Shown here: piece by piece, positions 55,846 to 64,000 of the stretch
Layout: the number at the start of each line of letters is the position of its first letter
Numbering within the stretch: the stretch's first letter is position 1
Source: Parvibaculaceae bacterium Mf 1.05b.01
GTDB taxonomy: Bacteria > Pseudomonadota > Alphaproteobacteria > Parvibaculales > Parvibaculaceae
Length of the DNA stretch: 64,000 nucleotides
Assembly: GCA_000509225.1 (NCBI GenBank)
Contig: BAOK01000001.1
Coordinates: 2,074,245 to 2,138,244, forward strand
Direction: 5' to 3'
Translations under genes and position numbers: made by a program
The notes under the pieces: model-generated
Database searches by the model: none
What the model was told of the DNA's origin: nothing
The model's input: the letters and a program-made list of their open reading frames with translations, nothing else

Positions 55846-56712
55846 TTACCAAATCAGACGGGCCATCGCACCAATGGCGCGACCGTCAGTCTCCGCCAAC
55901 ACTTCGGTCACCAACTCAGATTGGGGGTCGTCTACCGTGGGCCCACAACGTTCGTAGGCAATGCCACCGGTGACAAAAAACGCGTCAAAACCTTGATCAT
56001 TTGCGCCCTTAATGTCTGTCAGCAGACCGTCACCGACTGCCAAGATCTGATTGTCCGCCAAATCAGCTAATCGCGCGCGCGCCAAGTCATAGATGGGGGC
56101 GTGAGGTTTGCCGAAATAGTGGGACCTGCCGCCGATTTCTGTATAGGCGCCGGCAATGGCCCCGCCGCAATAGACGCGCTTCTCGCCACGGTCGACAACA
56201 ATGTCCGGGTTGGCACATACAAGGTCTAGATCGCGTTCTTTAAGACGTGCGAGCGTTTCCTCATAGTCGTCGGCCGTCTCGACTTCGTCATCAAACAGGC
56301 CGGTACAGAGAACGAAATCGGCCTTGTCTTCATCTGTTTGGTTTAGGGGCAATCCTTCAAATGTCGGGCGATCGCGCTCTGGCCCCAAGTGCCAAAAAGA
56401 AGTGCCGAACTGGCCGGACGCAATACTCTCCCGCGTCGCATCCCCGGAAGTCAGGACATCGTCATAGGCATCACGAGGCACACCTAAGCCTTCAAGATGT
56501 CCTGGAATGCCGACCCCTGGCCGGGGTGCATTCGACAGAAGCAGGACCCGGCCACCGCTCGCGCGGTACCGCGTTAGCGTATCGACAATCCCGTCATATG
56601 CCGCGACGCCATTATGGAGTACGCCCCAAATGTCACAGAGGAGCGCCTTGTATTGCTGGGCGATAGGTTCAAAATGAGTGTGGATCGGCACCAAGCCAGA
56701 TGTATCGGTCAT
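55846..56712 (-). CDS. HAD superfamily hydrolase, TIGR01459 type
   Basis: The 288-residue protein has the HAD motifs LLCDIWGVLHNG (nucleophile Asp), LLLSNAPRPG (motif II) and ILAVGDGLLTDIKGAND (motif IV). The sequence matches the TIGR01459 (PGP-like/NagD-like) subgroup of alphaproteobacteria, with unknown phosphate substrate. ATG 56712 is chosen; the frame extends to 56865 inside the EAL gene. It forms an operon with the TipF-like gene and converges with cheZ. Confidence 0.88.
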   Translation of the reverse strand: MTDTSGLVPIHTHFEPIAQQYKALLCDIWGVLHNGVAAYDGIVDTLTRYRASGGRVLLLSNAPRPGVGIPGHLEGLGVPRDAYDDVLTSGDATRESIASGQFGTSFWHLGPERDRPTFEGLPLNQTDEDKADFVLCTGLFDDEVETADDYEETLARLKERDLDLVCANPDIVVDRGEKRVYCGGAIAGAYTEIGGRSHYFGKPHAPIYDLARARLADLADNQILAVGDGLLTDIKGANDQGFDAFFVTGGIAYERCGPTVDDPQSELVTEVLAETDGRAIGAMARLIW

Positions 56713-56770
56713 GGCCCCAAGTAGGACGTTCAGAGCCGGATCGTCAAGCCCTGGGAGCGCGCTCTGCTGG

Positions 56771-58009
56771 TCAAGCAACGTCCGCCAGGACTTCGTCGCG
56801 GACGGGGCGCGGCGTGCCGAAGAGATAGCCCTGCCCATAGTCGACATTGAAGTCGAGTACATCAACCACGGAGCGTTCTTTCTCGATCATGTCGACAATG
56901 AGGTTCATGCCGTAGCGAGCCATCAGTTCTTTGATGTCCTCCGGCCGGATATCCGTCCGGCCATCATCTGCCTGACCTACCAGCACGTGGGCTGCGATCT
57001 TCACATAGCGAACGTTCAGGTTGTGGAGGCGGCGATAGTCGAGATTAATGTCCGTCACCTGGTCCATGGAGAAGCGGAAGCCAAGCTTCGCGAGCGCATC
57101 AAGGCTCGCAATTTCGATTGGGCCACACGCGTCAATTGTTGCCTGGGAGAATTCAAAAACAAGCTGATCTGCGAGCATCGTATTGTGCTGCATGTATTCG
57201 ACAAATTGCGGGAAAAAATCACTGTCGAGTAGCGAGTTTGCAGAAATGTTGCAGAAGACACCGGTGTCTGAATCCCGTTCGTTCAGTTTGCGCACGATCT
57301 GCACACATCGAAACAGCAGCAGATTATCAATAGTCGGCATCATGCCCGCGGGCTCGGCCACCCGCATGTAATCGCCTGGCATAATGATTTCACCTGAACC
57401 ACCGCGCAGCCTCGTCAGCGCTTCATAATATTTCACTTTGCGCTGAGGCAGCGTCACGATCGGCTGCAGGTAAAGGTCCACACGATTTTCTTCCAATGCA
57501 TGGCGGATCACGTCCAGGAGATCAGTGTCATTCATTTGCTCGATCGGCACCGTGGTTGCAGCAACGCCCGGCAAAGGCACAACGCGGTTGGTCTGCTGTG
57601 AGGCAGCAACTTGTTTTGCCGGATGGCGTTCTTCGGCGAGACGTTTCACAAAAGTCTCAATGACACGCATCTCTGCGACAATCTCTTCATTGCGGGTTTT
57701 GGTTTCTGTTTCCAGACGCTCAGTCAGCGCTTCGATGTCAGCCTCTGCGCGTTCAAGGTCGCGGTTGAGACCGGCTGCAAAGGAATTAATGTCTGCAATG
57801 TTTTTGACGAACAGTTTGCGTTCGCTTGCGCGCGCCAAGGTCGCATGGGTCTGCGCAACAAGAAGGAAGATTACCCCGCCAACCAGCCAGGCCTCCATAT
57901 CTTTCAGTTCCCCGAAAACGATCAAGCCAAAGGACAGGGTCGCTGCCAAAATGGCCGATGTCATCACAAGCATGATCTTGTTCAAGCGCGACATGGCACT
58001 TTTCCTCAT
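56771..58009 (-). CDS. Degenerate EAL-domain membrane protein, TipF-like
   Basis: The 412-residue protein has two N-terminal membrane helices (about 12-34 and 40-58), a coiled-coil region (about 60-130) and a C-terminal EAL domain. EAL itself is present (YYEALTRLRG), as are FCNIS and GQGYLFG, but the DDFGTG loop reads MDQVTDIN, losing the second metal-binding aspartate. Phosphodiesterase activity is therefore doubtful, and c-di-GMP binding is more likely. The layout matches Caulobacter TipF, a flagellar positioning factor. GGAG precedes ATG 58009; ATG 57994 is an alternative. Confidence 0.85.
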   Translation of the reverse strand: MRKSAMSRLNKIMLVMTSAILAATLSFGLIVFGELKDMEAWLVGGVIFLLVAQTHATLARASERKLFVKNIADINSFAAGLNRDLERAEADIEALTERLETETKTRNEEIVAEMRVIETFVKRLAEERHPAKQVAASQQTNRVVPLPGVAATTVPIEQMNDTDLLDVIRHALEENRVDLYLQPIVTLPQRKVKYYEALTRLRGGSGEIIMPGDYMRVAEPAGMMPTIDNLLLFRCVQIVRKLNERDSDTGVFCNISANSLLDSDFFPQFVEYMQHNTMLADQLVFEFSQATIDACGPIEIASLDALAKLGFRFSMDQVTDINLDYRRLHNLNVRYVKIAAHVLVGQADDGRTDIRPEDIKELMARYGMNLIVDMIEKERSVVDVLDFNVDYGQGYLFGTPRPVRDEVLADVA

Positions 58010-58158
58010 CTGTCTCCAGGCTCGCCTCGGTAAGGCTTGAGCCGCCTATTTCCCAGTTTGAGACAGTGGCAGTGAGTCTTTGAGAAAGTGTTAACCATGC
58101 GCCTGCTGATCCGCATAAGATGTCCAAAACCTAAGGAAAACTCCCGAGGAGGCATGCC

Positions 58159-58635
58159 ATGAGCGCGCATCAGTTTGCTTTTCAGCACATTTCAGGGGGC
58201 GAACTTGCCCTTTCCGATTTTTCAGGTGGGCCCATGTTGATCGTCAACACTGCCAGCCAGTGCGGGTTCACGCCGCAATACCGAGATCTGCAGGGGCTTT
58301 GGGAGCGCTACACTGACAAAGGCCTTACCGTCATCGGCGTGCCCTCCAACGACTTCGGCGCGCAGGAACCGGGCACCGAAGCGGAAATTGTGAGCTTTTG
58401 CGAGGTGAACTATTCGGTCAGTTTTCCGATGGTGTCAAAGCAGGTTGTTCTGGGTGAAGAAGCGCACCCGTTCTACAAATGGATCGTGGCTGAAGCGGGC
58501 GAAGGGGCTGCCCCAAAGTGGAATTTCCACAAATACCTGATCGGGCCGAACGGTGAACTTGCCGGCACCTTCCCCAGCAAAGTCGGGCCGCTCGATGCAG
58601 CGCTTCTTGCTGAGATCGATAAGATACTCGCGTGA
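58159..58635 (+). CDS. Glutathione peroxidase
   Basis: The 158-residue thioredoxin-fold peroxidase has Cys35 in NTASQCGFTPQY, Gln69 in SNDFGAQEPG and the WNFHKYLIG block with Trp121 and Asn122, the catalytic tetrad. The usual CNQFGGQEPG is SNDFGAQEPG here, a variant common in alphaproteobacteria. It reduces peroxides with thioredoxin or glutathione. The DinB gene overlaps its stop by 4 bases. Confidence 0.94.
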   Translation: MSAHQFAFQHISGGELALSDFSGGPMLIVNTASQCGFTPQYRDLQGLWERYTDKGLTVIGVPSNDFGAQEPGTEAEIVSFCEVNYSVSFPMVSKQVVLGEEAHPFYKWIVAEAGEGAAPKWNFHKYLIGPNGELAGTFPSKVGPLDAALLAEIDKILA

Positions 58636-59135
58636 GTTACAAACCAACTGCCTGCGAAATGGCGCGGTATAATCAGTGGCAGAACGAAAACTTGCTGCAG
58701 GTATGCGACACGCTTTTACCGGAGATCCTGGAAGAAGACCGGGGCATTTTCTTCAATTCAATCCTGGCGACGTTTGATCACATTCTGAATGTGGATCAGG
58801 TGCTGTTGCAGATGACGAAGTCTGGCGAAATCCCCCCATTTGATCCAAACAAGCGCATAAACACGACCTATGAGGCTTTCAAAATGGCTCGGGTGCAGTT
58901 GGATGAGCAAATCACTCGTCTTTGTGAAGAAGCCGGACCCACATGGTTCGAAGATGACCTGCCACGCGAGAGCGCCGAATTGGGTCGGACGCGCCATTTT
59001 CCCCGCTGGTTCTATATTGCCCAGATGTTCAACCACCAGACACACCATCGAAGTCAGATAACGTCAGAGCTTCACCGGATGGGTGTTGACTATGGCAATA
59101 CCGACATGCCGTTCAATCCGCTGACCCCGTTCTGA
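58632..59135 (+). CDS. DinB family protein
   Basis: The 167-residue four-helix protein carries the DinB metal-site histidines in TFDHILNVDQ (His50) and FNHQTHHRSQI near residues 135-145. It starts ARYNQWQNENLLQVC, typical of the group. Members include metal-dependent thiol transferases; activity here is unknown. It starts with GTG overlapping the peroxidase stop (GTGA), so the two are co-translated. A bidirectional terminator follows. Confidence 0.9.
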   Translation: MSYKPTACEMARYNQWQNENLLQVCDTLLPEILEEDRGIFFNSILATFDHILNVDQVLLQMTKSGEIPPFDPNKRINTTYEAFKMARVQLDEQITRLCEEAGPTWFEDDLPRESAELGRTRHFPRWFYIAQMFNHQTHHRSQITSELHRMGVDYGNTDMPFNPLTPF

Positions 59136-59161
59136 CGGATAAAGAGCTTACAATCACAAAA

Positions 59162-59193
59162 AAGGGGTGCCCTGAGAAATCAGGACACCCCTT
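59162..59193. terminator. Bidirectional Rho-independent terminator
   Basis: A 14-position stem with one mismatch closes on a GAAA tetraloop; AAGGGGTG pairs with CACCCCTT and CCTGA with TCAGG. An A-run precedes it and T-rich sequence follows, so it can serve both the DinB gene and the convergent OmpA gene. Confidence 0.75.
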
Positions 59194-59213
59194 CTCTAAT
59201 CTGTCTGTTCAGA

Positions 59214-59870
59214 TTACGCCGTCAGAGGCGCGATCCGGATTTCAACGCGGCGGTTCTGAGCCTTGCCTGCCGCTGTTGAATTTGATGCAATTGGTTGGCT
59301 TTCGCCGAGACCACGAATGAAGAAACGGTCTCGCAAAACGCCGCGAGTTTGCAGGTACGCAGCAACAGACTGTGCGCGCCGCTCGGACAGAGACTGGTTG
59401 AACTGAGCCGACCCATCTGAATCCGTATGGCCATATACATCGACCAGCGACTTGTCATATTCGTCGAGCACGATGCCGACGGAATTCAACACTTCGTAGA
59501 AGTTGGCGTTGATATCAGCCGAACCCGATGCAAACGTAATGTTGCCCGGCATATTGAGAATGATGTCATTGCCAACACGGGTCACTGATACGCCTGTATT
59601 TTGCAGGCGCTGTCTTAGTTTTGCTTCCTGCTGATCCATATAGTAGCCAATGCCACCACCAGCGAGTGCGCCAACACCAGCGCCAATCAGCGCCCGCTTG
59701 CGCCAGTCGCCGCCACCAATGAGCGCGCCGGCGACACCACCTGCGAGAGCCCCAAGTCCGGCGCCAATGGTCGTATTGTTGACACCCTGTTCACCCGTGT
59801 ACGGGTCCGCCGAGGTACACGCTGAGAGCGCGAAGGCGCCCGCGACAAATAAGGTTGCGATACGTTTCAT
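59214..59870 (-). CDS. OmpA-family outer membrane lipoprotein with glycine zipper
   Basis: The 218-residue protein has a lipoprotein signal with LSAC (Cys18), a glycine-zipper region (about 37-76) with repeated GAGLGALAGG/GAGVGALAGG units, and a C-terminal OmpA peptidoglycan-binding domain with YGHTDSDGSAQFNQSLSERRA and SQPIASNSTAAGKAQNRRVEI. It probably links outer membrane and cell wall. CAGGAG precedes ATG 59870. Confidence 0.93.
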   Translation of the reverse strand: MKRIATLFVAGAFALSACTSADPYTGEQGVNNTTIGAGLGALAGGVAGALIGGGDWRKRALIGAGVGALAGGGIGYYMDQQEAKLRQRLQNTGVSVTRVGNDIILNMPGNITFASGSADINANFYEVLNSVGIVLDEYDKSLVDVYGHTDSDGSAQFNQSLSERRAQSVAAYLQTRGVLRDRFFIRGLGESQPIASNSTAAGKAQNRRVEIRIAPLTA

Positions 59871-60118
59871 AGAATAACTCCTGACTGTCCCATATCCGAG
59901 ATTAGTGCTGCTTCTTTGGGAAAGCCGCCCCTTTATCGGTTTCAGATCGTTTGCGTACCCCACGCATGGACCAAATCACCGGCCCGATTTGGGTACTCTA
60001 ACACGAAGTTCCAGCGCTTGTGTCTGGCAGATGTTCTCAAACGGTGTAAAAATGTCATCACAAAAATTCGACAAACCGGCGCGAACTGCCGGTATCTGAC
60101 AGGAAGGATCGCTTTTTC

Positions 60119-60883
60119 ATGGAACTTTTTGACCTTAGTGGCAAAACCGCCATCATTACCGGCTCCACCCGCGGCATTGGCGAGGCCATTGCCCATCGCA
60201 TGGCGGAACATGGTGCGAATGTCGTCATTTCCAGCCGCAAAGCGGATGCCTGCGAAAAGGTGACCGCAGAAATCAACGCAAAGTTCGCCGACAAGGCGAT
60301 GGCCGTCCCCTGCAATATTTCCTCAAAAGAGGATCTGCAGCGGCTGGTCGATACGACCAATGATAAGTGGGGCAAAGTTGACTCGCTCGTCTGCAATGCT
60401 GCGGTCAATCCGTTCTATGGATCAGCTGCTGACATTCCCGACGACGCGTTTGATAAGATCATGAGTTCCAACGTGAAAAGCAATCACTGGCTCTGCAACA
60501 TGGTCCTGCCGCAGATGATTGAGCGCAAAGATGGTAACATCACCATCGTCTCGTCCATTGGTGGCCTGAAGGGTTCCCCGGTTCTGGGCGCCTACTGCAT
60601 CTCAAAAGCTGCTGACTTCCAGCTTGCGCGGAACCTCGCTGTTGAATTCGGTCCGCACAATATCCGTGTGAACGCCATCGCACCTGGACTCATCAAGACA
60701 GACTTTGCAAAAGCACTGTGGGACAACCCTGAAACGCTCGAACGTTCTACCTCTACCGCCCCGCTTCGCCGCATCGGCCTGCCCGATGAGATTGCAGGCG
60801 CAGCCGTGTTCCTGTCTTCAAAGGCAGGCGCCTTCATGACCGGTCAGGGGCTGGTCATCGATGGCGGCGTGACCATTAGCTAA
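60119..60883 (+). CDS. SDR family oxidoreductase (dehydrogenase/reductase SDR4-like)
   Basis: The 254-residue short-chain dehydrogenase has the cofactor loop TGSTRGIGEA, CNAAVNPFYG, the catalytic Ser in VSSIGG and YCISKAA (YxxxK), and ends GQGLVIDGGVTIS. NADPH use is likely from SSRKAD after beta-2. The CNAAVNPF segment resembles DHRS4-type reductases. The substrate is not known. AGGAAGG precedes the ATG; a GNAT gene follows after 14 bases. Confidence 0.93.
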   Translation: MELFDLSGKTAIITGSTRGIGEAIAHRMAEHGANVVISSRKADACEKVTAEINAKFADKAMAVPCNISSKEDLQRLVDTTNDKWGKVDSLVCNAAVNPFYGSAADIPDDAFDKIMSSNVKSNHWLCNMVLPQMIERKDGNITIVSSIGGLKGSPVLGAYCISKAADFQLARNLAVEFGPHNIRVNAIAPGLIKTDFAKALWDNPETLERSTSTAPLRRIGLPDEIAGAAVFLSSKAGAFMTGQGLVIDGGVTIS

Positions 60884-60897
60884 GGCAGCGGCAGGCC

Positions 60898-61344
60898 ATG
60901 TCCGTGCAAGTCAGAGAGCTTCTGCCGGAGGATAAGCCCCAGTGGCTTCCCCTTTGGCAGGGCTATCTGACTTTCTACGAAACCGACCTCGCGCCCGAAA
61001 TCACAGAAGACACCTGGGCACGGCTCCTGCTTGCCAGCGGCAATATTTTTGGCCTCGGTGCCGTCAATACTGCCGGTGAGCTGATCGGCTTCACCCACTA
61101 TCTTCTTCATGGGGGCACTTGGGGACCGGGACCTATTTGCTATCTGGAAGATCTCTACGTTTCAGAAACCGCCCGGGGCACAGGCGCCGGACGCGCTTTG
61201 ATCGAAACGCTTGCTGATAAAGGACGCGTCTCTGGATGGCAAAGCATCTATTGGCAGACAGCGGCGAGCAATACGACTGCGCAGCACCTATATGACAAGC
61301 TGGCAATGCGCACAGACTGGGTGCGATATGAGATGGAGCTTTAA
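60898..61344 (+). CDS. GNAT family N-acetyltransferase
   Basis: The 148-residue acetyltransferase has the GNAT core ICYLEDLYVSETARGTGAGRALIETL (acetyl-CoA motif A, RGTGAG) and a C-terminal WQTAASNTTAQHLYDKLA. Substrate is unknown; similar proteins acetylate small amines or protein N-termini. It is 14 bases after the SDR gene and 44 before a second SDR, so all three may be one operon. Confidence 0.92.
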   Translation: MSVQVRELLPEDKPQWLPLWQGYLTFYETDLAPEITEDTWARLLLASGNIFGLGAVNTAGELIGFTHYLLHGGTWGPGPICYLEDLYVSETARGTGAGRALIETLADKGRVSGWQSIYWQTAASNTTAQHLYDKLAMRTDWVRYEMEL

Positions 61345-61388
61345 CCTCGAAGAAAATCGCGGGGTCGGGCGCAAGGGAGAAAAGGCAG

Positions 61389-62243
61389 ATGAAGTCAGTT
61401 GTGGTCACAGGTGTTTCCACCGGCATTGGCTGGGGAATAACCAAAGTTCTCACCAAAAATGGGGTTCATGTTTTTGGCAGTGTCCGGAAGCCGCAAGATG
61501 GTGAGCGCCTTAAATCGGAGTTTGGCGACCTGTTCACGCCACTCCTCTTTGACGTCACAGATGAAGCCGCGGTGGCGCAGGGTGCACGAACGGTCCGTGA
61601 CGCCTTGGGTGGCACGACACTCTTTGGGCTGGTCAACAATGCAGGCATTGCGGCACCTGGACCTGTTCTCAATCAACCGATCGATGAATTTCGACACCAG
61701 CTCGAAGTGAACATTACCGGCCAGGTGATTGTGACACAGGCTTTCGCACCTCTGCTTGGTGTCGACAAAGACCTTTCAGGTGAGCCTGGACGTATCGTGA
61801 TGATCAGTTCTGTCGCCGGGAAAAACGGGGCGCCTTTTCTTGGTGCCTATGCCGCATCCAAACATGGCCTGGAGGGCGTCAGCGAAAGTCTCCGCCGTGA
61901 GCTGATGCTGTTTGGCATAGATGTGGTGATTGTCGGACCCGGCGCTGTTGCAACAAAGATCTGGGACAAGGCGGAAGACGTCGACGTCACGCAATATCAA
62001 AACAGTCCCTTTGCGCCCGCCCTCGACCGGATCAAGGACTATATGATCGCAAACGGCAAAAAGGGTTTCCCACCTGAAAAGCTCGGCCGTGCGGTTTGGA
62101 AAGCACTGACAGTAGCAAATCCGAAAACACGCTATGCGGTTGTGCCAGGACGCCTGATGAACTGGACCCTTCCGGGCCTGCTTCCCAAACGCACTGTCGA
62201 TAAGATGATGGCCGGACGGTTGGGTCTTAAAAAGGAAGACTGA
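61389..62243 (+). CDS. SDR family NAD(P)-dependent oxidoreductase
   Basis: The 284-residue SDR has TGVSTGIGWGI, VNNAGIAAPGP, MISSVAGKNGAPFLGAYAASKHGLEG (Ser and YxxxK) and the VIVGPGAVATKIWDKAE segment of steroid/retinol-type SDRs, with a longer C-terminus than the first SDR. A lipid or secondary-alcohol substrate is plausible. AAAAGGCAG precedes the ATG. A terminator follows at 62252. Confidence 0.92.
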   Translation: MKSVVVTGVSTGIGWGITKVLTKNGVHVFGSVRKPQDGERLKSEFGDLFTPLLFDVTDEAAVAQGARTVRDALGGTTLFGLVNNAGIAAPGPVLNQPIDEFRHQLEVNITGQVIVTQAFAPLLGVDKDLSGEPGRIVMISSVAGKNGAPFLGAYAASKHGLEGVSESLRRELMLFGIDVVIVGPGAVATKIWDKAEDVDVTQYQNSPFAPALDRIKDYMIANGKKGFPPEKLGRAVWKALTVANPKTRYAVVPGRLMNWTLPGLLPKRTVDKMMAGRLGLKKED

Positions 62244-62251
62244 GATCACGC

Positions 62252-62275
62252 CTGGCGAAACGTCGCCGGTTTTGC
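62252..62275 (+). terminator. Rho-independent terminator after the SDR
   Basis: A seven-base-pair stem (CTGGCGA with TCGCCGG, one wobble) with an AACG loop is followed by TTTTGCTTTG. It ends the plus-strand operon. Confidence 0.55.
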
Positions 62276-62282
62276 TTTGCCC

Positions 62283-62318
62283 AAAAGAAAGCCCCCGGCG
62301 AGGGGAGCGCCAGGGGCT
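62283..62318 (-). terminator. Rho-independent terminator after the aminotransferase
   Basis: On the minus strand AGCCCC pairs with GGGGCT and GGCG with CGCC around one mismatch, followed by TTTCTTTT (complement of 62283-62290). It ends transcription of the aminotransferase gene, 168 bases past its stop. Confidence 0.5.
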
Positions 62319-62485
62319 GGGTGGGATCAGGCCTGCAGCGGGAGGGGGGGTGCTGCTTTGTTGGCCGATCGCCGTCTCATGCCAAAGAGATAAGATGGTC
62401 CAAGTGATTTACAAGGGTGTTTTGTCTCAATCCGCGTTGAAAATTTGTTTTGCGACAAAATGACACCAAACGTTCTTCCTGGTCT

Positions 62486-63844
62486 TTAGGAACACGCATC
62501 CAACACACGTCTGAACTTCTCAAACATTTCCATAATGTGGTCTTCCGTTGCCATAAGCGGCGGTGAGAAGGCGATGGTGTCCGCCGTCACGCGGATCATC
62601 ATGCCTTCCTCATGAAAGGCCCGGCACATGGCGTCATAGCCCCGCTTGCCCGGCAAACCGTCGACAGCAGCTAAATCAAACGCGGCGACTAGACCGATGG
62701 TTCTGATGTCGAGCATCAATGGATGGTCTTTGAGTGCATGCGCCGCGTCGGCCATGACCGTTTCGTTTGCTGCTGCCTGTTCAAAAAGACCTTCGTCCCT
62801 ATAGAGATCCAAGGTCGCCAGCGCTGCCGCCATGGCCAATGGATGGCCGGAATAGGTGTAGCCATGAAAGAGATCGATTGCGTGGTCTGGTCCGCCGTCG
62901 CCCTGGAAACTGTCATAGATCTCTTTCGACACCAGCACACCGCCCATGGGCACTGTGCCGCCTGTGACTCCTTTGGCAAAGGTCATGAGGTCCGGCGTTA
63001 CACCAAACCTTTCGGCCGCAGTCGCGGCGCCGAGGCGGCCGAACGCTGTAATGACCTCATCAAAAATCAGGAGAATGCCGTGGCGGGTACAAATGTCCCG
63101 CAAACGTTTGAGGTATCCTTGCGGCGGCGGCAGCACGCCTGTCGATCCCGCCATAGGTTCCACAATCACCGCGGCGACAGTTGAGGCATCATGGAGTTCG
63201 ACAATCTTCTCAAGCTCGTCAGCTAAATGGGCACCCCATTCCGGCTCGCCTTTGCTGAATGCCTGACGCTCCCGATTATAGGTATGCGGAAGATGATCCA
63301 CACCCGGCAGCAGGGAGCCATAGAATTTTCGGTTCGGCGAAATCCCGCCAACGGAAATGCCCCCAAAACCTGTACCGTGATAGCCGCGTGCGCGACCAAT
63401 AAACCGAGTCCGTGAGGCTTCGCCGTTCAAGCGGTGATAGGCGAGCGCCATTTTGAGTGCGGAGTCCGCTGCTTCCGATCCCGAGTTGCAGAAGAACGCA
63501 TAGTCGAGACCATCCGGTGCCATCGCCGTCAATCGGCTCGCGACCTCGAAAGCCTTCGGATGAGAGAATTGAAAAGTCGGTGCGAAATCCAACTCCGCGG
63601 CCTGCGCCTGGATCGCTTCGACAATCGGCTCTCGACAGTGGCCCGCATTGGAGCACCAGAGCCCCGCGGTCCCGTCCAGAACAGGCGACCCGTCGGGTTT
63701 GAAATAGTGCATATCCTTCGCACGTGAAACGATGCGCGGATCCCGCTTAAAATGCCTGTTGGGCGTAAAGGGGAGCCAGAAAGCTTCCAGGTCATTTGGC
63801 GCCCCGTTCGCCGACTGATTTTCTGTGGTTCCGGCCTCAGCCAT
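62486..63844 (-). CDS. Class III aminotransferase, omega-amino acid/pyruvate type
   Basis: The 452-residue PLP enzyme has FCNSGSEAADSALKMA, YHGTGFGGISVGG, LIFDEVITAFGR and the PLP lysine in LMTFAKGVTGG. The N-terminal FWLPFTPNRHFKRDPRI and DGTAGLWCSNAGH mark the omega-amino acid (beta-alanine):pyruvate aminotransferase group. It probably moves amino groups from beta-alanine or related amines to pyruvate. AGGCGAGGG precedes ATG 63844. A divergent gene with an inverted repeat at its start lies upstream. Confidence 0.92.
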   Translation of the reverse strand: MAEAGTTENQSANGAPNDLEAFWLPFTPNRHFKRDPRIVSRAKDMHYFKPDGSPVLDGTAGLWCSNAGHCREPIVEAIQAQAAELDFAPTFQFSHPKAFEVASRLTAMAPDGLDYAFFCNSGSEAADSALKMALAYHRLNGEASRTRFIGRARGYHGTGFGGISVGGISPNRKFYGSLLPGVDHLPHTYNRERQAFSKGEPEWGAHLADELEKIVELHDASTVAAVIVEPMAGSTGVLPPPQGYLKRLRDICTRHGILLIFDEVITAFGRLGAATAAERFGVTPDLMTFAKGVTGGTVPMGGVLVSKEIYDSFQGDGGPDHAIDLFHGYTYSGHPLAMAAALATLDLYRDEGLFEQAAANETVMADAAHALKDHPLMLDIRTIGLVAAFDLAAVDGLPGKRGYDAMCRAFHEEGMMIRVTADTIAFSPPLMATEDHIMEMFEKFRRVLDACS

Positions 63845-63947
63845 TGCGTGTCCCTCGCCTCAACAGGTGTTTTCTCTCGCTGCAATGGGCCAATTGAACG
63901 CGTTGGACCGCGCCCACGCAACCAAGAGAGCACGTGACAAATGCCGC

Positions 63948-63967
63948 TCGTTTAGTAAATTAAACGA
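63948..63967. promoter_or_regulatory. Inverted repeat at the divergent start
   Basis: TCGTTTA, six bases, TAAACGA is a perfect 7+7 dyad ending at the base before ATG 63968. It sits in the aminotransferase/regulator intergenic region and is a likely operator. Confidence 0.5.
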
Positions 63968-64000
63968 ATGACCAAGGATTTTCGTATCGCCCATGGGCAG
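63968..64000 (+). CDS. Start of a divergent gene (truncated by window end)
   Basis: Eleven codons from ATG 63968 read MTKDFRIAHGQ and run off the window. This is too short to identify. Divergence from the aminotransferase gene and the dyad at 63948-63967 suggest a transcriptional regulator, but that is inference only. Confidence 0.35.
   Translation, partial: MTKDFRIAHGQ

Overview
The window is ordinary chromosomal DNA from an alphaproteobacterium. The evidence is a ctaC-ctaD-ctaB-coxF-like-ctaG-ctaE-DUF983-SURF1-thrC cytochrome oxidase block, clade-typical small proteins (DUF2093, DUF4170, a DUF3035/BamF-type lipoprotein, a DUF6101-like protein), a ribF-ileS-lspA-lipoprotein-M16-M16 run, an alphaproteobacterial CheZ and a TipF-like degenerate EAL protein. 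Gene content fits Hyphomicrobiales or a relative such as Parvibaculaceae; genus cannot be fixed from sequence reading alone. I see no rRNA, tRNA, CRISPR array, insertion sequence or prophage.

Layout. 1-6593 (minus): the aa3-type cytochrome c oxidase operon with heme-O synthase, copper chaperone and assembly factors, ending in the start of thrC. 6594-10035 (plus): an orphan gene, a VOC protein, the metalloprotease tldD and an AT-rich membrane protein. 10068-13468 (minus): DUF1801 protein, P-loop kinase-like protein, gshA and rsmE. 13577-15335 (plus): SprA-like metalloprotease and ubiA. 15386-15680: a compact unit with promoter, 5' hairpin, Shine-Dalgarno, 38-codon ORF and terminator. 15692-18115: a TetR regulator with three matching operators, a fatty acid desaturase and a COG3897-type methyltransferase. 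18160-19441: MarR regulator with a perfect palindrome at its start codon, then an enoyl-CoA hydratase/isomerase.

20266-29453 (plus): MAPEG protein, pmbA (TldD partner), then an envelope block of inositol-phosphatase-like protein, DUF4170, MsbA-like ABC exporter, DUF374 acyltransferase, waaA, lpxK and an LpxL-like acyltransferase. 29454-32087 (minus): M23 peptidase, DUF2093, xseA. 32276-37904 (plus): purD, two paralogous APH-type kinases and a triple-PAS soluble histidine kinase. 37969-40653 (minus): GST, ACAD11-like acyl-CoA dehydrogenase, tadA. 40728-42986 (plus): RluB-type pseudouridine synthase, rsmD, thioredoxin-fold isomerase. 42983-54419 (minus): mutL, pgi, an inactive/active M16 peptidase pair, BamF-like lipoprotein, lspA, ileS, ribF. 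54707-58009: cheY-cheZ facing a HAD and a TipF-like gene. 58159-64000: glutathione peroxidase, DinB protein, OmpA lipoprotein, two SDRs, a GNAT, a class III aminotransferase and the first codons of a divergent gene.

Most genes are conserved housekeeping genes. The less explained points are the 15.4-15.7 kb small transcription unit, the three-operator TetR control region, an isoleucine-rich leader ORF before ileS, the split ACAD11-like kinase/dehydrogenase set, and the CheY-CheZ/TipF-like motility module.
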